A DNA stretch of 64,000 nt from Trichinella spiralis. Its lineage: Eukaryota; Nematoda; Enoplea; Trichinellida; Trichinellidae. The notes below the pieces were generated by a model. It did no database searches, was not told the origin of the DNA, and saw nothing but the letters and a program-made list of their open reading frames with translations. A program made the translations under genes and the position numbers. Shown here in pieces: positions 1-11,464 of the stretch (position 1 is its first letter; every line of letters begins with the position of its first letter). The stretch spans positions 3,967,302 to 4,031,301 of the forward strand of contig CM012954.1 of the NCBI GenBank assembly GCA_000181795.3, written 5' to 3'.

Positions 1-8
1 TTTTTTTG

Positions 9-520
9 CTTTTCTGTGTATTTAGATAGGCGCATGCAAACTTTAGAGGCCATTTATTCGACACGTACGGGTTTATGTGCAGTGAAACTTTCCAGGACCC
101 ATTAATTTATCAGGATTTAGCCATATATAACAAAAAAAGGGAAATTTGTGTCAAAAGCCTACTTTCGAAAATCGCAAAAACAGCAAAGGCTATAGCCTTG
201 CTTTTTTGAAAAGTCGAAAATTTTAAGTTGTCGAGAAAATGATTTCAATCGATCAGAAAAAATTAGAAAATCACTACAAACCTGGTCTCACGTTTCATGA
301 ATGCGTATTTGCCGAGATATTGCCAAAGATATTGCATGCTGATACGATTTTAGTGGGAGCAACAAGAAGCGCAATAAAATCCGCGCTTTTAATAATATGG
401 AATATAATTCCATTTTATAAATATTTATACAAAAAGTACGACTTATTTCCTCCAAGCAATGTTCGTGATCCTAATAGCATTTGTACCTGAAATTCATTTT
501 TGTAATACAGAAAGCTTCAA
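9..520. repeat. Diverged dispersed repeat, copy A (cut by the window edge)
   Basis: This is the first of three related non-coding copies. It shares with copy B the landmark GATAGGCGCATGCAAACTTTAGAG (here near 25-48), a block on fixing 'cctggt..cacgtt.catga' near 281-300, and a tail around 'aatagcatttgtacctga' near 472-490. Spacing between these landmarks is nearly equal in A and B, so the similarity is collinear over about 500 bp. An 83-codon open frame at 239-490 lies inside it, but copy B carries stops and length changes in that region, so the frame is probably chance. The family is not recognised; it could be a decayed mobile element or an old segmental duplication. Confidence 0.6.
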
Positions 521-1289
521 ATTGAAAAAATTTTAATTACGCAATTTTATTGATTGCAGACAATATAGACACGATAATTAATTAAAATGAACAAAATGAA
601 TTTCACTTTTCATGTAGTATTGCATTATTTCCTTCTATAAATGACACCGCTTCTATCAAGCAATTTTGCCAAGTATCTTATTAAATAATCAATTGCGTAA
701 CATTGAGAGTATTTTCAATTAATAATTGTACAATACTGTTTCTGAAAATGAAGAAAGATTTTAATAATACATTGTAATTCCCTAGAGGCAGGACTATCGC
801 TTTGCTGCGCTTATGAGTAGTTATGTCAAAAAATTAGAATAAATGTGAAGCGAGTGCGCATTACTTTTTCTTAAATTGTTAATTTGTTTTATTTTCAACC
901 ATTGATATTGATAACTTTGACAAAATACAATATTTCAAGCTTATTTGCATACGCGTCATTTCATTATGGTGAACTAACCGAAAACTGAATCAAACAGCCA
1001 CATTGTTGGTACCGTTGAGATGCTCAATGAATAATTAAGATCGTGAACAGCATAAAATTCAATAAAATGATCGTTTTTTCATTTCGTCAAACATATTCCA
1101 AATCATACGATAGGCACTCAGGTATTAATAAGTACTGACAGTCACAGCTGGAAAAATTCCAATCTAATGGTAGAATAAATGAGATACTCTCATAGGAAAA
1201 TAATAAATAGAAGATTTTGTGCACACTTCAAGTTGTCCCGAAACAACTTTTCAAAATTTATTCCAAATGGACGGAAAATGAAGAAAAAT
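521..1289. other. AT-rich spacer between repeat copies
   Basis: No coding frame, RNA gene or clear repeat is visible here. The sequence is AT-rich with scattered short homopolymers. Confidence 0.4.
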
Positions 1290-1930
1290 CGACTTGCCCA
1301 AAACAAAGAAATAATGCACAAAAGTGTGCAATTTCGACGAATACCTCACTAAAGTGACGAAAATGCTTCCATTACTAAAATTCAAGCATCTTGGTTTCGT
1401 TTCTAGAGAGTATCAGTTTCGCTTCTTTCATGTGTATTAAGATAGGCGCATGCAAACTTTAGAGCCAATTTATTCAACAAGTACCGGTTAGTTTGCTTTG
1501 GAATTTTCAAAAACTCTCTAATTTATCAAACTTTAGCGAAGTATAACAAAAAAAGCTAACTTTTGGAAATAAGCCTACTTTCGAAAATCGCAAAAACAGC
1601 AATTGCTGTAGCGTTGCTTTTTTAGAAAAATCGTAAATTTCAATTTCTTCAAAAAACAACTTTTTTCATCAAAAAAAATTTATAGAATCACGACGAACCT
1701 GGTTTCACGTTGCATGAAAGCGTATTCAGCAATATATTGCCAAAAAAGATTAGTGATTTAGCGGTTTTAGTGGGAACGTCGTAGTTGGAACCGAAACCTA
1801 AGTGCTTTCTAATACATCTTGTAATTGCATTTAATTAGTATTTACGTTGGAATTTCAACTAATATCCACGAGCAAATGTTGCTGATTTTAATAGCATTTG
1901 TACCTGAGTTTCTTTTTTGTAGTACAGGAA
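1290..1930. repeat. Diverged dispersed repeat, copy B
   Basis: This is the most complete copy. The GATAGGCGCATGCAAA landmark is at 1441-1456, the 'acctggtttcacgttgcatga' block near 1698-1718 and the 'aatagcatttgtacctgag' tail near 1888-1906. Its left end, about 1290-1440, matches copy C but lies off the window for copy A. The landmark offset is about 1416 bp from A and about 850 bp to C, so the copies are not a regular tandem array. No open frame is conserved between copies. Confidence 0.6.
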
Positions 1931-2109
1931 TTTTTGAATTGTAGGTGTTTTGTGTATGCAATATTGTTCCCTTCGTTTTATCGAGAATTGAGAATGATAT
2001 AGAATTAAATGAGGTGGCGTGAAATTGTAATATGTGTAATCAACTGCTGTAGTTTATTGTTTCCATATATAAGAAAATCTTTTGGGAAAGAAATTCTTTC
2101 AAATTGATC

Positions 2110-2370
2110 GAAGTAGCCAAAAATGTAGAAAACGCAAAAAACAAAAAGTGAAAAACGCAAAATATTGCATGTGGTTGCAATTTTCCACGAGCAGTGTTTA
2201 GATGTGCCAAAACGTTATCGTTTGCTAAAACTCAGACATCGCGGTTCCGTTTGAATATAGTTTCAGTGTGTCAACTTTGCCATGTATTAGGTTGGGCAAT
2301 GTGCAACCTTTAGAGGCCATTGGTATCGATAGAACGGTGTAGGTTTCGATGAGACTTTGCACAACAGTCT
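2110..2370. repeat. Diverged dispersed repeat, copy C (partial)
   Basis: The segment starting near 2138 ('aaaagtgaaaaacgcaaaatattgc') and running through 'ttagaggccattggtatcgat' near 2310-2330 aligns with 1290-1490 of copy B, including the 'catcttggtttcgttt' versus 'catcgcggttccgttt' stretch. Similarity fades after about 2370, so this copy is truncated relative to B. Confidence 0.5.
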
Positions 2371-2479
2371 TATTTAGATATGTCTGCGCGAAAATGTAAA
2401 AATGGCTATGAAAATATTTTGACATCAGAAAAACCGCTAACCCTATTTCGTAGTTTTCGATGAAAATTAGTTTCACACG

Positions 2480-5400
2480 TTAGTATGGCATAATGGATTT
2501 ATTCTCCTACGTAAATGGAGGAATTGAGTTTTCAACTTTGCTCAGATTAATCTAGCCCTTTATTTATGCTCTTTTGGTTTTCCACATTTTGTCTATGTAT
2601 TACATACTTCAGACTGTTATCTGTTCACAATACAACAAGCTTATACAATGCATCTTGCGTCATTTTGTTTTTGAATTAACATTGAATTAATCATCAGACA
2701 AAAACAACAAGTGAAATCTCTAAATACTATCAAAACTAAAATATAATAATATGAAACACAAATTTAATGGATCATTTAATAATTTAATGAGTAAATTTGA
2801 ACTAAGCGTTAGATAAAAACATAAAACTTAATATTTTCAAAATATTACAACCCATGAAAACAATTGCAAATAACGATTTTGATGCGTCAATGACCAAACA
2901 CTGCATCAATTCACATCTTAACCATACAGATCTGTCCTTAACTTAATTAAATTAAGGAATAACGTTACCTATTCAAAGTATCTGTAGGCAAAATGTACAG
3001 GTTGTGTAACCGCACATACCTTTCGTATTTAGTTTTGCATCCAGTTGTCCGTGTCCTCATTCGTCATGTCTATAAAAATGCAAACCATTAAATCAGATGT
3101 TCAACCTAACATGCAGGATATGTCACAAATAACTGAAATTTCAAAAATGACAAGCAGCTTTTTCAATTGAATGCGAATTTCTCATCATAAGTACATCAAC
3201 TTTCAAAAATAATACAAAGAAGAAACAAAATTAAATTTTTCTCATAAATTTAAATCAAATCTAAAATGCAATAATAAACGAAGAGTACGTTATCTACTGC
3301 TACGGTGAGAAAAGCAACCAAGAACATTGTTATTGGAAACAGATGAGTTTCAATGAGAACTGATTCAAGTGTCAGATAATGAAACTAATGTACCATTATT
3401 CGATTTAACTCGACAGCAGGACTACTCAAAGTTGTTTCTTTAACATTTTTCACTAATTTCAAATGAAACTTTCAATTTGAAATAATAAAAGCAATCGTAA
3501 TTTTAATAATACATTAAACATATATTATGTTATGTCTCAGACTCTGTTTGACATTCCTCAGACAAAAATTACCATTTTGTTGATTTCTTTCACGCATCGA
3601 TGCCATCTGGAGATAACAAAAAAACTTTCAGATGAAGGGGAAAATGCTTATTATCACAAATAGCAAATAGCAACGAAACAAAGCCTAACACAACCACAAA
3701 CACCAATCATTTGAAAAGAGAACTTCATTCTGAATATATTGGTATTCTGGCCTCCGTCACAATGGAAAATAGTACTGAGTAGCCGCCGGTAGCAGTGACC
3801 ATTTCTCTTATGCCGCCGGAACGTCTCGCTTTCAATATATTGGCATTAGTAACCGACAAATGTATTATTGTGCTACACCACTCAGCCCTGCGGATATAAC
3901 GCGTCCTGTAAGTTATTTTTCGTCGCAGATGAAATCTGCGGCTTTTATGGTCCCCAGATTTCTCTTCTTTTGTGGTCAGTGCTCTGTATTTGATTGGAAA
4001 TGTGTTGTTTAAAAATGAAGAAATGTTGGCCTCTCTTGAAACTTATTGTGCAACAACTTACTGCATCGATCTAACCATCATCGGCATCATCATCATTATC
4101 ATTATTATTGTGCTCATTATTTGAATGTACATTTTTGCAGTACTGCTCTGCACTGAACTTGGTCTTTTTTTTCTTGTTTTTATTTTAAATATCACATTTC
4201 AAGCACTCTCAGTTGCCAGTTCAGTACAACACATAAACCAATTTAAATATTTAAAGAATAACATGAAAAATTACAGGGCATGGTCAATGTTATACAACAA
4301 GAATAATGACAACATGATTTAGGCACTCCGCTAAAATTCATCTGTTTATAGCACTGCAGCCGCATTTGTATCGAAAATCGCTGAACTACAGTAAATGAAC
4401 TTTTTCACATGTCGTATTGCCTAAACACTGTTATTTTATTATTTATTAATTCAAAAACTCTTATTTTTCATCTGCAAAACAACTGTTACCACTAAATGAA
4501 ATATTTTTCTAATTGGAATGATTGATAATCAATCACCATTTTTTTCACAAATGAAATTACAAATGACATGTATTACAAGGTATGGAACATGAAATGGTCA
4601 AACTTGAAATGCAATATTCTTATATATATGAATTAATCTGAAATACATTACAATAGCTACTGAACACCAACAAAATGCTGAATAACTTACATCCGAAATT
4701 GAAATTGTGCAAATACTTAATTTCCAATGATTTTACGGTAATTAAAAATAAAAGATAAAAGGTAAAAAAACATTCTCACCTGAATTTGAATAAGCAGCAA
4801 AGTTTATTGTATGTAAACACAAATCAGCCATAAGTAAAGTATTATTGCTCACGACCGACAATGGAGCTTTTGATGAATAAGGAAAAGAAGTCATTCAGCT
4901 GAAATGCTATCTGCTAGAAAAAGCTAAAAGCGTAGATACACGTCGATACAGATACACCATCATGCAGCAAATGTGTGTTCACTTTAACATATGCAAATCC
5001 TGAAATAAAATTACAGCAACTGCCAACAAACGCTGTTGCCGCTATCTACCTCTAAGTTAGCTTTAAAAAAATTCGCTATTTAATTTTGAAAATGACAAAT
5101 TGAAAAATTGTCAAGCAAAACATTCACATGCTTTATCAATGTTAGCTGCCGATGCCGATATTTTTAACGTATTTCGCAATAATAATAATGAGAAGAGTTA
5201 TATTTTGAAAAAGGAGAAATAATGAAACTTATAAAATAACAAAAATTACATTATTTTTAAATCAGTCTTAAGTATGTATAATCAAGTAATTTCATATAAT
5301 GGTGTATCATTGTTATTCACGTTCTCTAACAAATCATTGTTCAGTGAATATGGAAAGCAAATTGAAAATTGCATTCTTCAATTATTCTTCAAAGTCAGCA

Positions 5401-5554
5401 GAATAGAAATAAGAAATGAAATTATAGTCGTAAAAGTGAAATTACAGTTTCAAATTTTCTTTTCAAATTGTCAGCAAATGTGAAGAAGGTCAAAAAGTGA
5501 TAATATTTTAAAAAGTAAGATAAAAAAAGTAAATTTTTGATACTACGGATGAAT
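2480..5554. other. Intergenic region with a small GC-rich islet
   Basis: No protein-coding exon is supported; short open frames here lack family features and splice context. The notable part is about 3730-3960, which is clearly less AT-rich than its surroundings. It holds two copies of GCCGCCGG (near 3782 and 3812), a near-repeat of 'aatatattgg[tc]att' about 100 bp apart, and a short hairpin at 3922-3942. The part next to 5555 probably contains the zinc transporter 3' UTR. Confidence 0.4.
3922..3947 (+). other. Short perfect hairpin followed by T-run
   Basis: CGCAGAT (3924-3930) and ATCTGCG (3934-3940) form a 7-bp stem with a 3-nt loop, extendable by a G-T and a G-C pair. It is followed by TTTT. 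It sits in the only GC-richer stretch of a 3-kb intergenic region. It could be the 3' end of a small RNA or chance; no known ncRNA family was recognised. Confidence 0.25.
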
Positions 5555-7535
5555 TCACAGATTTGGTGGCTCACATCGCAAACATTGAACCATGTCGTTG
5601 CTGAATCGCTCAATCTGCACCGTACTTTCGTAGACGTTGTAGCGCCGGCGAAGTGTAGAAGTGGCATTTTTCAAAAGTTCTTGTGCATTGCAATCGTTGT
5701 TGACGGCCAAGTGAACAGACAGGGCTATTTTATCCATAGTTAGCGACCAAATGTGCAAATCGTGAACTTTTTCAACACCTTCAATTGATCTCAACGTGCT
5801 AAATACCTCGTTGAAACTTATGCTGCGTGGCGAACCTACAAGTAAAATAAAATAATACTACTGAATTCAAAAAAATTTGAACAAATATGCTCTGATGATG
5901 CTTAATCACTTCATGATTAAATGAATCACAGTCGTTTATGACTGAAGCTTTATCAAAACAACAATTTTATCAAATAATAATTTTTCCCTTCAGCAGGGTA
6001 AATATTTGAAATTTGCTCAATGCAATTGTCAACATAGTTGGAACTGTCAACATGTTAAATTGTTTTTTCTCCTTTTTATTGATTTTGCCCAACAACCTGA
6101 AAATCAATTTTCTTATCATCTTATTTATTCAGTAAATCAATCAGTATGCAAATGAAATAACTTTCAACGTAAAATCGAAGCTCAACGTTCTTCACTTCCG
6201 TTTATGATGTTTTCATCAATTGCAATGTGTTCATTAATTTCATCAATGACAAAGAAAACTTTCTTACCTTCCATCAGCACATTGAGAACATCTTTCACAA
6301 TGTTTACAGTTGTTATTAGGACCAATACCGAAAAGATAAATGTGCATATTGGGTCGACAATTGTTAAGTCAGGCTAAAATAACAAAAAATATTCTTTCAT
6401 TATCATTGAGAATAATCAACTTTTCTCAATTAATTTGGGTAACAAATATTCTTGAGCATATTTCAGGTGAGAATCATTCTCATTTCAGTAAAGTAATACA
6501 AATAAATGATTAAACAACTTATGAAAATTCAAAAATAATACAATTAGAAAAAAGTGCTTTTACATTTTAATTAAATGCACATATATATATATATATATAC
6601 ATGCTTATGCGTATTTAAAAAGTTCTTTTTACTTACTTTATAATAAATTACAAAAGCCGCTGCCAGCACTCCAACACTTTGGCAAAAATCACCCAAAACA
6701 TGTATGAATGCCGCTCGGACGTTAATATTTTTTGACTCTTTAATGTTCGATTTCAAATGATTCGCCGATGATGCCGAATTGTGCGAATGTCCGTGACCAC
6801 CCAAACAATGCAAAACTGAAGCCATTCTACAACAGCAATAATAGTGATAATGATAATATGATTATTACAAAAAACCAAAAAAAAATCCCTTCTTATCAAT
6901 TGACAAAAAACCGATTATTAAATATTATTCAACTTGCATTAAATTGACAAGAACACCAACAGCTGCAGTGATCATCATCACTTTGGCGTCAATGTCGAAG
7001 GTTCTGTAAATCAGGCGTTCAATGGCAATGTAAACCAAAATTCCGGTGATTACCCAAATCAGAATTACTGAAACCAATGCACCCAAAACTTCTTTAATGA
7101 AAACTATATATAATGATGAAGGACATTAGCACAGTTTCAAAAAGGTACCGGCTCTGTGCCAGCCGAAGCTCATCCGTCTGGTTGCTGGCCTCGAGGCGAC
7201 GTACATTGAGAACAATGAAATCAGAAAGCTTGCCAAATCGGTAAGCAGATGAGCCGCGTCGGTCATGATCGCCAAACTGCCAGCAAAATAACCGCCTTTA
7301 ATTAAAATTATTCTCAATCATTCGTTCAATCGATTATTGTGCTCTGTTTCCATGTTACCAATAATTTCCGCTGCCATGAAGAAAAAACAAAGAAAAATGG
7401 AGATGAGCAACACTCGCTTATCTCTGCTGTTGGTGGAATAAATTTTTCTGCTTCCATTGTGACAATGATTGCTAACGTCGCTGTCATTTTCTTCTGTGGA
7501 TTTTGATTCAGAATCCGATGAGAGACATTTGCTTC

Positions 7536-7567
<32 letters not shown>

Positions 7568-7736
7568 CTGTTGTTGTGGTGGTGGTTCAACACTACCGTC
7601 GGTGCTGGATTTTGATAACAGGAACAAATGTGCGACGAAGAGGACTGATAATCCGGAAAGTAGCTGTGCTTACAATCGCTATTTTTCATTTCGATCATCT
7701 TTTCACAAGGTCTGCTAAATTGTTAAAATTGTAAAG

Positions 7737-7771
<35 letters not shown>

Positions 7772-7890
7772 ACAATTCGTTCTCATTATTCTTTTGCTTC
7801 ATTTTTCAAAACCTACCTGAACTTCAACGCTGCTGCACTCTGTCGATAAATTGGTACTTTTTCTTGTTCAAACGAATAATTGTCCACCAT
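5555..7890 (-). CDS. ZnT/SLC30 zinc transporter (cation diffusion facilitator)
   Basis: Seven exons join in frame to 435 residues: 7817-7890, 7359-7714, 7149-7295, 6938-7091, 6637-6826, 6268-6373, 5555-5835. The protein moves Zn2+ out of the cytosol into vesicles or out of the cell in exchange for protons. The TM2 site is HLLTD (H159, D163) and the TM5 site is HVLGD (H286, D290), the two-His/two-Asp set typical of zinc-selective members. A His-rich loop with HGHSH is at about 255-259 and a cytosolic C-terminal domain with KVHDLHIW follows. The N-terminal 115 residues are Cys/His rich with a run of ten Asn from a CAA/AAC repeat. It resembles the ZnT2/3/4/8 branch (C. elegans TTM-1 type). Intron 4 uses a GC donor (GCAAGT), required to give the NLIM-ASVLH join. 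It is divergent from ELP4. Confidence 0.93.
6581..6599. repeat. (TA)n microsatellite
   Basis: A simple AT dinucleotide run inside intron 5 of the zinc transporter gene. Confidence 0.9.
7741..7769. repeat. (GA)n microsatellite
   Basis: About 14 GA units inside intron 1 of the zinc transporter gene. On the gene's own strand this is a CT tract about 30 bp upstream of the exon 2 acceptor, so it may serve as part of the polypyrimidine tract. Confidence 0.9.
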
Positions 7891-8548
7891 AACCACCAAA
7901 AGTGAAAATTTAAATTTCAATTTTCAAAAACCTTCATATATAACCGTTCGTTGAACAACAAGTGACAGAATACAGCGAAATCAGTAATAAAACACCGTTC
8001 AATCCAGGAAGAAGCCACAAGGGAAGTTCCCAACGAAAGAGCAAACACTGATTGCACTAATCAGCGTTTTCCAAACTCACCCATCATTAACTGTGATAAG
8101 ATAAGCATGCTAACGTACGTCGGCATCACTGATTAAACGTATTTTTCGAATGTTTTTACTATGAAGAAAAATGCAACAATTCTCTGAAATATTATTAAAA
8201 AGCAGATTAAATTTATTCTATTTTTCAACATGAAATAGTTTTCCAAATTATAAAACAAATAAACAGTTATCATTATCAATAACTGTAAAAAACAACTTCA
8301 ACTCAAACTTTATTTCTGTTCTATTAACTTGCCTTCCTGAACCACTATCAAAAACTTATTTAATTGGAAAAAATAATTTTTTTCATTAAAAATTCAAACT
8401 GAACAAATGAAATCATATTTTAGCAAAAAAGAACTGAAGCGAACATAGTTAAACTTGAAAATATTTTACTGTACTTCGTGTTTTGTAAAAAATAAAATTA
8501 ACAACTTTCATCAAATATTCATAATTTCCTCACCTGATTGTTTCGTGT
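7891..8548. promoter_or_regulatory. Divergent promoter region between zinc transporter and ELP4
   Basis: This 658-bp gap separates two start codons on opposite strands, so it should carry both promoters. At 8094-8105 there are overlapping GATA elements (TGATAAGATAAG), about 200 bp upstream of the zinc transporter ATG. In C. elegans such sites bind intestinal GATA factors, and gut expression would suit a zinc exporter; that link is inference. The TTATCA of the other orientation near 8277 is a single weaker match. Confidence 0.4.
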
Positions 8549-9352
8549 ATGTCCGAATTAGCATTAACATCAGATAATAACCACCATTGTGTGCCGACTG
8601 GCATTGTGAGTCTGGACGATGTTTTACATGGCGGCTTGCCAGTTGGATCTATCGCTGTAATCGAGCACAATTTGGTCGACGGTGCTGTAGTGAAAGAAAT
8701 AAAAAGAACACTTTTCAAGCAGAACAGTTTGAACAGTCAGGCTACATATCATGCAGGTATGTTTGAAAAGACTGACGACATATGCCGTATGTGTGGGAAA
8801 GTAGAAGTTGCAGAAGTAGGTTTTAAGCGATGCTTCAAACTGGACACTAGTTTTGATGGTGATAATATTTCAATGCTTCTGGATGATCTGAAAAGCATAT
8901 GCAGTAGCTCAATTCACGTTCCGAACAATTCGAATAGTAAAGTATTGCGCATTTTGATCGAAAACGCCAATTCGCTGATATGGTGTGATCCGGATCAAAT
9001 AGATGCATACATGATACGCTTGCGTGCCATTGTCAGACGAAGTTACGCCGTATGTTTCATGTTTTGTCCAATTTCTCAAAATTCTCCTGAAGAAAATGTG
9101 CATTATTTCGCAGATGTAGTTCTTTCATTGGATGAACCTTCAACATTTGATAACAATCCTTATTTTTCTCAATATGCGGCCATTCTGACAGTCAAAAAGC
9201 TGTACAGCATTAATGCTGTAAGTCAACGCTTTAACAATTTTTCACGCTATGGTGTAAAGCGTAAAGGAAACAAAATTTCCATCGAAGAACTATCAATGCC
9301 TCCACTACTTTCAGAAATAAATATTCCTTGTTTTTCAAATGTAGATTTTTGA
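8549..9352 (+). CDS. ELP4: Elongator complex protein 4
   Basis: This is an intronless frame of 267 residues. ELP4 forms a RecA-like ring with ELP5 and ELP6 in the Elongator complex, which adds the mcm5 side chain to wobble uridines of tRNA. The N-terminus has the family opening TG..SLD..L.GGLPVGS (residues ~17-36). The C-terminal half matches in order: VLRILIENANSLIW, a segment of short hydrophobic strands around RLRAIVRRSYAVCFMFCP, DVVLSLDEP, the NPYFSQYAAILTVKKL strand, and KRKGNKISIEELSMPPLLS. It is much shorter than human ELP4 (424), because the poorly conserved middle part is missing. No upstream in-frame extension or skipped exon is evident, so it looks like a compact but complete member. 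The lack of introns among intron-rich neighbours could reflect an old retroposed copy. Confidence 0.85.
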   Translation: MSELALTSDNNHHCVPTGIVSLDDVLHGGLPVGSIAVIEHNLVDGAVVKEIKRTLFKQNSLNSQATYHAGMFEKTDDICRMCGKVEVAEVGFKRCFKLDTSFDGDNISMLLDDLKSICSSSIHVPNNSNSKVLRILIENANSLIWCDPDQIDAYMIRLRAIVRRSYAVCFMFCPISQNSPEENVHYFADVVLSLDEPSTFDNNPYFSQYAAILTVKKLYSINAVSQRFNNFSRYGVKRKGNKISIEELSMPPLLSEINIPCFSNVDF

Positions 9353-10037
9353 AAAGTAAAAAATATCAGTGAAATGAATTTTTCTTCTAACAAAAAGATG
9401 ACAATAGATAGTTGGCGTTAAATTAAAACCAACACAACTTCAATACAGAGTAACGAAAAGCTGTGAGCATCAATCAAAATTGCTTAAACTGTTGAAGAAA
9501 TTAAGCATTTTAATGAATTCAATGTTCATCAAATAGTAGTGTTTCACTCGTAGCTGTTAAAAATTGACTTTTATCCAAAATTAATTTGTCTAACACTAAA
9601 CTTATTCCAATCTGACAACAATTAATTCCTACACGACTTTGAGCATACCATAGTACAGTACATCTTTTGTATACTGTAAGATGTTAAAATAAAATAGGTA
9701 GATGATTGTGTCGAATTATTTATTTTTTCCTGCAAATATAATTAATTTGCGCAACATTCAAACAGTTTGTTTATTTTTTAAATTTAATTTTAATTATTTT
9801 ATGTGAATTAATTTGCTGTTTTCCTAAGTAATTCACAAATCCTTAATTTGCTTTAATATTGTATTTTGCCAGAATATACTGCAGAATCTGTTGAAATATT
9901 CTTCAGGCAATGAGTGAAATTTTGATATCACAAAAATAGCATAAAAATGTGTTCAAGAAAAATGTCGCATATTTAAATGATTGTAAGAAAGGGACAATTT
10001 TGTAATTGTTCTATTTCCATGCGAGTGTAGCTGTGAA
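9353..10037. other. Spacer between ELP4 and golgin-45
   Basis: AT-rich with no coding frame. A candidate AATAAA for ELP4 lies near 9688-9697, in 'aaaataaaatagg'. No acceptor is found immediately before the golgin-45 ATG at 10038. Confidence 0.4.
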
Positions 10038-11464
10038 ATGATGAAGAAAGAAAATGCACTATACCAAGTATATAATGCCCCTCCTGATGTTGAGACGTAC
10101 AATTCAAGAGTACCTTACCTGGTTGACGCTGTGATACACCGGAGCAGCAGTAGATGGAAAATTGGCAAAAGTGACTGTGCGAAAAATTCGAACGTTATCC
10201 TTTCATCATCGTTGAATAATAATAAATCTGATATACAAGCTATTTGTTCAGAGGAGAAGATAGATTCACCTGAAAAATTCGACAACAGTTCCTCGTTAAG
10301 TGATTTGAAGTTAAACGAAAATAACAGCAGTGAAAATATTTCCAACTTGCACGACGATTTTAAAAATTTGGAAGAAGAGTACAAAAAATTGCTTCACAAG
10401 TATGAATTATGTGAAAAACAACTCCAATATCAAACAAAGGTATCGATCATTTTTCTCAAAAGAATAAAATTTAAATTATTTAATGTTAGAAGTGAAAATT
10501 TCGTTCAAAAGTATGTATATACAGTAGTGTAATTTAACAGGTTAATGATGAGCTGAAGAATTTACTGGTTGCTTCTGTTGGGAATGAATTCCATACAAAA
10601 GTAGGCTTGTTAATGGAAGAGAAAGTGCGACTTGTTGAAAATGTATCCCAGTACTTCGATCAGCTGAAAAAAGAGCGCGAAATACAGGAAAAGTTAGCTG
10701 CTCAGAGGGATGTATGGAGATCGAAATTTTTGTCAAGTTGGTAAAAAAAGAAGTATTCTTCCCAGCATCTTGATACGTACATTTTCAAATTTAGTGTCAT
10801 CGTCGATAAGTTAACGAATGTGAAGCAATCTTTGTTGAAAAAATGCCAACAACAGTACCGAATAATTGGACAACTGATGCAAGATCGTACTTGTCATTCT
10901 TCTGTACTACTTGAAACGTTTTCGTATGCTAGTTTTCATAGAATTATTGATCATTTATAAAATAGATAAATCAAGAAATAAATACTCATTTGTTCAGCAT
11001 ATTGCAAGATTTAAATGCGAAGAAAAATCCCGAGTGGAGTTTGGTTCGTAATACAAAATCTTTGACAATGGATGACCTTCTAAGCGACTGTCGCACTCTG
11101 GCAGATGCTTTGCACACTCGTTTAATTGATCGACCTATCATTCGAAACAATGATACATCATATTTATACATTGAAACAGAGCATGAACAACAAGCTAAAG
11201 AGGTAAATTGCAAAAATTTTAATTTTTTTCCTTGTTATTGCACAAATGGAATTTCTCAGCATTGTAAGTTTTATTCCTTACCTTACTATGTAGATTCTTT
11301 CATGCGATATTAAAGCCACAGTCGGCGACGAGAACTCTGATTGTCTAGACGCTTTAGCCTCTATTGCGGAAAGACAAGGTGAAATGTGCTTTTCGACATT
11401 GAGCACATCCGATGCTTTGATCCGTTGTTGCAAAAGGTGCAAAGGTGTTGTGCAGTATCTTTAA
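10038..11464 (+). CDS. BLZF1: Golgin-45 (BLZF1/JEM-1 homologue)
   Basis: Five exons (10038-10439, 10541-10740, 10795-10923, 10998-11202, 11294-11464) give 368 residues. Golgin-45 is a Golgi coiled-coil tether that binds GRASP55 and Rab2. Recognition rests on three blocks in order: LLVASVGNEF in the central coiled coil, DVWRSKFLSS followed by VIVDKLTN, and the C-terminal CCKRCKGVVQYL, which matches the C-terminal CxxCxG motif of vertebrate golgin-45. The N-terminal third is low-complexity (Ser/Asn) and leads into a Glu/Lys coiled coil from about residue 110. The vertebrate C-terminal hydrophobic GRASP-binding end is conserved only loosely. Introns are 101, 54, 74 and 91 nt. The gene is convergent with MFSD5. 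Confidence 0.88.

Noticed and set aside
7503-7718. Plus-strand frame with a run of Cys codons
   Set aside because: It is the antisense of the zinc transporter Asn repeat and has no independent support.
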